A DNA stretch of 64,000 bases from Cryptomeria japonica. Lineage: Eukaryota; Streptophyta; Pinopsida; Cupressales; Cupressaceae. Every line of letters starts with the position of its first letter. Position 1 is the stretch's first letter. The stretch is from assembly GCF_030272615.1 (NCBI RefSeq), contig NC_081413.1:19416285-19480284 (forward strand), given 5' to 3'. The notes beneath the pieces were generated by a model, which worked only from the letters and a program-made list of their open reading frames with translations, did not search any database and had not been told where the DNA came from. The position numbers and the translations under genes are program-made. Below, piece after piece: positions 58,041 through 64,000 of this stretch.

Positions 58041-58747
58041 TTCCTCACTGCAGGTTTCCTTAGGTTCCTCAGGGGATTCATCAACCCTGACATTGATACT
58101 GTCAACAATTTTTTGTGTTTTGTTATTGTAGCATTTGAGAGCTTAACTCTTAGTGGAATAACCCAGAAATTGATGTAACACTTAATACCAAATACTTTAA
58201 AATAGCTCACAGTGGGAGTCTTCCCAGTCCAATACTCATAAGGGGTTTTAACTCTACCTTTCTTGATCAGTACCTGATTCATAGTGTAGACTGCAGTGCT
58301 CACCACTTCTCTCCAAAAAGTGTGAGCAACCTTTCCTTGGATTAACATTCTGGTCGCTTCATCTATAGTCCTATTAGTCCTTTCTTCTATGCCATTCTAT
58401 TGAGGTTTCCTTGGGGTAGACAACTACCTCTTGATACTACTATCTTCATAGTACTTATTGAATCCATCAGAAGTGAATTCACCTCCTTGATCAGTTCTTA
58501 GGCATTTTATTTTTTGACCACTTTCCTTCTCTACTAATGCTCTTAAGGATTTGAACTTTCCAAATGCCTTAGACTTGTCTTTCAAGAATGTGACCCACAT
58601 CATTCTTGAGAAGTCATCAGTAAGAATCATGAAATACCTATCTCCCTTAATACTTCTAGTTTTCATACAACAACACAAATCAGTATGCACAAGATCAAGT
58701 AAGTTTTCTGGTGAAAAAGACTTACCTTTGAAACTTGAGGAAGACAT
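58019..58747 (-). pseudogene. Copia integrase core
   Basis: DDE integrase that inserts the cDNA. DLVHTDLCC (first Asp), ILTDDFSRMMWVTFLKDKSK, KCLRTDQGGEFTS (second Asp) in 58424-58747; then a stop-rich gap, AHTFWREVVSTAVYTMNQV and TPYEYWTGKTP in 58019-58348. The region expected to hold the catalytic Glu falls in the broken interval 58349-58423. Confidence 0.82.
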
Positions 58748-58791
58748 CTTCCCAAGTTGACATTCTCTGCATAAATAATTCTTCAGTTTGT

Positions 58792-59733
58792 TTAGAGCAA
58801 AGGCAATCCTCTTACTACCTTGATCTTACTAGCCTTTACAATATTATCAAAGTTCATATGACAAAGTCTCCTATGCCATATCCAACTATCATCAAACTTT
58901 GCCATCAGACACCGACTTATCTTGACATTCAACTGAAACAAGTTACCTTTGGTCTGCTTACCCATGGCAATAAGTTCACCACTTTTTCCAATTATACTGC
59001 AGACTCCACCTTTGAACTCCAAAATGGGTCCTTTATCATTTAGTTGAGCAACAGTCAATAGGTTATGCTTAAAAACTTCTACCCAGTAGACATTATCCAC
59101 ACTGCTCTTTCCATTTAGGGAGATGGATCTTTTTCCTTTTACCAAGCAAGGTGCATCGTTGCCAAATCTAGCAACACCTCCATCATATTCTTCTAGAGAC
59201 AGAAACTTTCTCTGATCACTAGTCATGTATTGGTGAGAACAACCACTATCAATAATCCACTCATTAGAGTTGTCAATACGAGAGACAAGTGCTTTCTTGT
59301 CAGACACTTCTTCCTTTATAGCTACAAACAGTATGTCCTCATTCTCTTCATCCTCAGATTCTTCATCAGTAACACGTTCATCCACTGCAACAAGACAATT
59401 TCTTCTATTTCCTACTTTGTATTTTCTAAACCTCTTTGGTTTATCCTTATTGTCATTGTTAGGGAAGTTAACAACTATATGTTCTATCCTATTGCAGGAA
59501 AAACATTTTAAAGGAATCTTACCTCTGTATTTTCCAATGCCTTTAGGAAGTCTCTTGGAAAGAAGAGCTTCAAACTCCATCAGAATCTCTTCATCATCCG
59601 TACCTTTGCTTTGCATGGATTCATAATTGGTATTTACTTCTTTTCCTTTTCTGGTTGGTGCAATAGATTCTCTAAAAGTTGACTCAATCTTTTGAATACT
59701 ACCATCATAGCTATTCAACTCATATGTAGTCAA
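58792..59733 (-). pseudogene. Copia Gag C-terminus, protease and pre-integrase
   Basis: Gag tail with a zinc knuckle CFSCNRIEHIVVNF in which the last Cys of CX2CX4HX4C is Phe; protease WIIDSGCSHQYMT; spacer LFQLNVK; GAG-pre-integrase IWHRRLCHMNFDNI. Open for 313 codons but in a frame separated from upstream gag by stops. Confidence 0.85.
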
Positions 59734-59787
59734 CTTTGCAATGATAGAGTCTAAGGATACCTTGGTTTTATCAATAGACCTTAGTTA

Positions 59788-60294
59788 CTAAATAGCAGCA
59801 GCCCTGATTGCATAGACCAGTAACAGTGATCTTAAAACTTTACTGACAATGGTGGCATCATTGATTATTCCACCAGTACTCTTGATATCTCCAACAATAG
59901 TCTTGATCCTTATGCCATATTGTTGAATGGTTTCACCTTCAACCATCCTCATGTCTTCAAATTTTCCTCCAAGGCTCTCTTCCTTAGCTTTCTTGACATG
60001 TTGATCACTGCCATAGATAGTTTCCAATGTGTCCCATACATCCTTAGGAGTATCCTTATCTTATACATCAATGAACTTAATATTGGACAAACTGCTAATA
60101 AGAGCTTCTAGGACTTCCCCATTTTCTTGAATCTCTCTTTTCTGATCATCGGTTAGAGTACCAGTTGGGATTACATAGACATTCTCAACATAGCTCCAGT
60201 GTTGAGCACCCAAAATCTTAATATAGATCTTCATTCTGTCCTTCCATATTTTAAAGTTATCTCTATTGAACTTAGGACCTTCCCTCTTCATCAT
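59788..60294 (-). pseudogene. Copia Gag N-terminal part
   Basis: Two pieces, 60061-60294 (KFNRDNFKIWKDRMKIYI) and 59788-60027 (KEESLGGKFEDMRMVEGETI then QQYGIRIKTIVGDIKSTGG), separated by a TAA near 60060. Matches the UBN2-type Gag of Ty1-copia elements. Confidence 0.8.
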
Positions 60295-60351
60295 TAAGGC
60301 AAGATCTTTTTCCTCAAGCGGTTAAGCTTATATCACTGAGGACCTGGAGTT

Positions 60352-60363
60352 GCTTTGATACCA
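60352..60363 (-). other. Primer binding site of the Copia element
   Basis: Minus-strand TGGTATCAAAGC two bases inside the LTR end; initiator Met tRNA type. Confidence 0.8.
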
Positions 60364-60365
60364 AT

Positions 60366-60928
60366 TGATGAATAATGATGAACAACAAATACCTTAACTA
60401 GTAGTGAGAGGGGGGGGGTGAATCAGTACATACAAAAACTTCTTAGCAACTTATCAAGTTAAAACAATGCTAACAGGTTGTCTTCATTACTGAACTTAAC
60501 CATGGTAATACTGGTTAAACATAGTAAGACTATAGACAACATAAACCAGTAAAACTGAATACTTCAAATACATTCAATACTTGATAACTACTTCACCCAT
60601 AAACATATGTATGTGGTGTGTCAACAATACCATAACCATTATCTCTACATGCATAATCATTTAAACAAAGAATACTTAATCACCACATGAAAAATGCACA
60701 ACTCATGACACACAAATTTTTCACGTGGAAACCCAAATGGGAAAAACCATGGTGGGGATGAATACCCAGAAGCTTGTTTTGAACTCTTTTTAAGCTCTCT
60801 TTGTTAGGAGCCTAGTCCGGTTAAAGAATTTACAATAAGGTTCTGCTAGGAACCGATCATGTTAAAGATCACCCAGTTAAGGAATGGCTGTATACCTTGT
60901 TAAAGATTGAAACCCTGTTAAAGGTTAT
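60366..60928 (-). repeat. 5' LTR of the Copia element, interrupted
   Basis: Aligns with 54542 onward up to AAAGGTTA, then jumps to unrelated sequence starting TGATAAGG. The rest of the LTR is expected beyond the window. Confidence 0.85.
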
Positions 60929-62961
60929 TGATAAGGAGATTGCTAGGTAAGTGCTCAAAAAGCCAATTTTGCTCAAGAAGATACAATAGGAAATAAAAGT
61001 ATTGTTTGTGTCTACTCCTTATGTTTGCAAATGTCAAGTTCAATTACAATAGTCAGACCCCCCCACAAGACTTCACCATCAACCACCATTTTTGGTGAAA
61101 GCTCACACCCTTGCTCAAAATTACTCCAATTCCTCACTTCACCCATCTACACATTTCCCAATCCCTTGTTCTCTTGACATTCAACTTATTGTTTTTAGTG
61201 TTCATTAGGCAATTCCAACATGGTCATGTAGAGGCACCAAGGTCTTACTCAAAATTTGACAACCAACTTAGTTTAATGCTCATAGCCCTTAGCTTACTCA
61301 ACTCACCAACAAAAGGTCAAAACCCCCAAATGAGACTACACACTATCCAAAGGTCTCAAATGTCACTTGTTTCTCCTTTTTAGAGTGATCTCACAAATTT
61401 TCATAAGTCCCAAATTCCTCCTTGCAATTGGGTTCATGCTTCTTGACAAAACAGTCAAAAGGGCCACTAGCCCGTGGAGGCCTAATTGGCCTAGTTTTGC
61501 TCACCCTGCCCAACGATGGCCAAATCCTCCCACAAATTTGTCTTGGATGCTAATTTAGAGGTCTAGGCTCAAGGAATTTTTTGGTCTTAGGCTCCATCAA
61601 CTAGGTTTAGTGGTTGTTCACAAATTTGGGCTTAAAAGTAGGGTTTTGGAGGGTTTTGGAGTGTAACCACTGTGTTTGGATCCTTGTTCACCACTACAAG
61701 TGTCTAGATCTTCATAGGACCTCTATCATGTCTTCAAAATGTGTCCCCTACCTCTTCCATACAAAAATTATTCCAAACACTTGGCAAACATCTGAGAAAA
61801 GAGGTGAAATGCCACTGTCACTGTTAAAACACTACCCTTTTACCAGTCAACTGCAGCTACATCTTTGGACCTGCATAACAAGGAGTTTGAGCTGGAAATA
61901 TACCTCAATGAGGTCTGCAAAACACTAATGAATCTTCCTATTACATTTCCTTCACATTTATAAGGCTTGGATAATGCTTTTGAAGCATTCCTTGAGCATT
62001 TTTACAAACACAAATCACAAAACAACGAACTTGCTGCTAAATACAAGGATTGGTAAAACTTGCAAATTACAAGCTTGTCAACTATTGAATTTGAACCAAG
62101 ATAAATTTTAACACTTCTCAGACTCCTTTCTCAGCATCTTTAACACTCTAATGCATTCGATTACAAGAATTTAAGTTTTCAAGAAGGATATTAGTCAAGT
62201 TCCAAAACTTGTCTAATCTTCACTCAAATTTGTCCTCCAACCACAACTCTGACTCAAAAAGAAATATATACACAATGTACATGCATAAACCAACTTGCAA
62301 AAAGAAAACCAATGCAATAATCAATTGTATATCATTAAGAAACCAATATGTACACTTCCCAAAAGGTACACTATGGACAAAGAGTGCTACATTATGGACT
62401 GTTACTCCAAGGAAGGAAAAAACAGTGAGAAAAGCCAAAATTTCATGATTTCTATTAGGATTCTCTTGTTCATACAATCACCAACCTTTATTAAGGAAAA
62501 GGGAGGCCTTTTTATAGTATTTCCAATTAATTACCAATCCCTACATGGACATGAGGCTTCCACAACTGCATTTTTCTAGAAAAACCCAAAAATGACAACT
62601 TTGACAACTATTTGCAAGCCCAAATGACAACATTTCTTGCTCCAAAAGACATTTTTGACAACTCAACCTCATCAACTTGTATAAAAACCTAAGACATGTT
62701 TAAAACCACTTATTAAACATGTTTCAATTCTTTGGAAAGCATTTGGAGACATTTTAGGCAATTTTACACATTTTTGCGAAAATTGTCAACTCAAAGTCTG
62801 AAAGGCAAAACTTGACCTCTTGAGCCCAAAGTGAGATCAAAACCACTAGAAAAGACACAAAACAACCTAAAACAACAATATAAACTTAACACAAGACATT
62901 ACAAACATGAAGGCATAAAATACTCAAAAAGGAGAGTTTTACCCAACTAGGTGGTCCTGCA
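60929..62961 (-). repeat. Probable 3' LTR of a chromodomain Gypsy element
   Basis: On the minus strand it would run TGCAGGACCACC...TCTCCTTATCA, TG...CA, about 2.03 kb, directly after the polypurine tract at 62962-62979. Left boundary is set by the break in the Copia LTR and may be off by one or two bases. No second LTR is in the window to prove it. Confidence 0.65.
62509..62516 (-). promoter_or_regulatory. TATA box in the chromovirus LTR
   Basis: Minus-strand TATAAAAA followed by GGCCTCCC, about 445 bp into the LTR. Confidence 0.5.
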
Positions 62962-62979
62962 CCATACTCCCCCAAAAAC
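62962..62979 (-). other. Polypurine tract of the chromovirus
   Basis: Minus-strand GTTTTTGGGGGAGTATGG directly before the proposed LTR. Confidence 0.6.
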
Positions 62980-62986
62980 AAAGAAG

Positions 62987-63367
62987 TCATGTGACTCCTT
63001 GAGCCAAAAAATAAGAAGGGATGCCAAACATCTGAAAGTAAGTTTCAGGTATCCATGTGGCCTCTGAGATAGGCTTATCCTTCCATTTGACTAGGTGCTC
63101 CATATAGGTGTCATTTCTTGTCTTCTTGAGAATCCTAGAGTCTAGAACTTGTTTTGCTTGGGGAATAGAAAGAGAAGGGAGAGATGGATCAGAAAGGGAT
63201 TGTGCAACATCTGAAAATATTTGAATCTCCTCATGTGGCTTCCCTTTGAAAGTAATCAAATCTGCAACATTAAAAATGGGAGAGAAAGAAGCATCAGTAG
63301 GCAAATCAACTTTGTAAGCATTAGACCCATACTTATCCAGGATTTTGCAAGGGCCTATTCTCCTCAT
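62987..63367 (-). pseudogene. Gypsy integrase C-terminus with chromodomain
   Basis: 126 codons: the SH3-like tail RRIGPCKILDKYGSNAYKVD then FNVADLITFKG, followed at about 80-118 by a chromodomain, LDSRILKKTRNDTYMEHLVK then WKDKPISEATWIPE. Chromodomains on the integrase mark chromoviruses and bind modified histones to steer insertion into heterochromatin. A stop just upstream (near 63368) separates it from the piece at 63443. Ends 26 bp before the proposed LTR. Confidence 0.88.
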
Positions 63368-63442
63368 CTAAAGTTTGCTTGGAACTCCCTTTTGTAGCCT
63401 TGCCTTGTTCAAATGAACCATCACATAATCTCCTATGGAAAA

Positions 63443-63616
63443 CTAAACATATCTTTTTGTAGCATCCACACTTGCCTTGACTTTTTGGGAGGTATCTTGG
63501 AGAGTTTTTCTCACTTGCTCATGAACCTCCTTCATGGACTGTGCCATGTCATCTATTGTTCCACTCTTAGGCTGTAAGTTAGTTATATCCCTCAACTCCA
63601 TTATACCCATTGGATG
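63443..63616 (-). pseudogene. Chromovirus integrase fragment cut by an LTR insertion
   Basis: HPMGIMELRDI and HEQVRKTLQDTSQKVKASVD are the linker after the integrase catalytic core. The frame extends artificially to 63631 through the junction; the first five codons read there (MGILT) come from the inserted LTR. The rest of the chromovirus lies outside the window. Confidence 0.8.
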
Positions 63617-64000
63617 TGTTAGGATTCCCACAGATACTGAGAGGGGGGGTTGTGAATCAATATCTAACTGGTGAATTTAATTTCTTAACTTAAAACATGT
63701 AGAACATATTATAATAGTATACCGGTATGCAAGAAATAATGCAATAAACAGAATTAAAAGCATCTACATGAAAAGCACACCATGACACAAGGATTTAACG
63801 AGGAAACACAATGTGGGAAAAACCTTGGTGGGATTTGTGACCCACAATATTCACTTATTGGCCAATAAGAGAATATTACTTACAAGAGGGGCCTGCACAT
63901 GCAGGAAGGCCAACTATCTAGAGTTCACTGCTCAATGGGAAGTCTCACTGACTTACAATGTGGATTATACAAATCCAATATCTTGTACTGCTTTACAATA
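63617..64000 (-). repeat. Start of another Copia-type LTR, continues past the window
   Basis: TGTTAGGATTCCCACAGATA then CTGAGAGGGGGGG and GTGAATCAATAT. The same GAGAGGGGGGG...GAATCAGTA motif occurs in the Copia LTRs at 54573 and 60400, so it is a related but distinct family. Strand is inferred from that likeness. GGATG at 63612-63616 is the candidate target duplication. Confidence 0.7.

Larger units (their letters stand above)
54542..60928 (-). mobile_element. Ty1-copia LTR retrotransposon, decayed, 5' LTR interrupted
   Basis: Minus strand. 3' LTR 54542-55981, interior 55982-60365, 5' LTR from 60366 leftover to about 60928, where a chromovirus takes over. The domain order protease, integrase, RT, RNase H is that of Ty1-copia. 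LTRs differ by roughly 6-7 percent over the shared 560 bp, so it is much older than the Tat element. It lies in the ~360-bp array; CATAG at 54537-54541 is the candidate left target duplication, and the right copy would lie outside the window. Confidence 0.9.

Noticed and set aside
61111-62579. Small ORFs in the proposed chromovirus LTR
   Set aside because: Multiple overlapping chance frames of 60-105 codons without motifs; the segment is better explained as an LTR.

Overview
The window is nuclear DNA of a seed plant with a repeat-dense genome, most likely a conifer. That assignment is inference from the repeat style: a Tat-lineage Gypsy element with 1.8-kb AT-rich LTRs, Copia LTRs carrying a GAGAGGGGGGG...GAATCAGT motif, and a chromodomain Gypsy. 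No species marker is present. I see one intact host-type gene, a single-exon carboxylesterase of the plant CXE/GID1-like alpha/beta-hydrolase family (minus strand, 16351-17433). Nearly everything else is transposable-element DNA or tandem repeat.

Layout. 1-6912: a Gypsy/Tat-type LTR element, cut by the window start, with gag and a protease-like region but no reverse transcriptase or integrase (non-autonomous). 7305-8881: a decayed L1-like LINE (minus). 11435-16160: a diverged tandem segmental duplication, each half holding a LINE ORF1 remnant followed by AT-rich tandem repeats. 16351-17433: the carboxylesterase. 18600-20010: a second decayed LINE (plus). 20338-36188: a complete 15.85-kb Tat retrotransposon with a perfect 5-bp target duplication (AATTC), LTRs differing at about six positions, and a gag-pol frame broken by only two stop codons. 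It appears to sit inside an older LTR remnant. 38033-41793: a 3-kb satellite of dyad-symmetric 20-bp subunits, walled by GA-rich repeat on the left and the inverted TC-rich version on the right. 42115-51838: a decayed large gene, resembling a plant transposase-like family, split by two insertions whose target duplications (GAGGT and CACTC) let the original frame be followed across both junctions. The first insertion is a short non-autonomous Copia-like LTR element. The second is a 4.83-kb TG...CA segment with no visible LTR pair that carries remnants of an unrelated large gene. 53186-54541: four copies of a ~360-bp tandem repeat. From 54542 to the end there is a nest: a Ty1-copia element (minus) inserted in that array, a chromodomain Gypsy inserted in the Copia 5' LTR, and a further Copia-type LTR inserted in the chromovirus integrase.

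How the parts relate. The gag-only element and the complete Tat element share a primer-binding sequence and Gag architecture, so an element of the second type is a plausible helper for the first. The insertion order is readable: array before Copia before chromovirus before last LTR on the right; host-like gene before its two insertions in the middle; older LTR before the young Tat element. The four in-frame stops of the two Tat elements all fit C-to-T changes, as expected for methylated, silenced elements. Coordinates of LTRs, target duplications and coding frames were read directly from the sequence. Family names rest on motif recognition without any database search.
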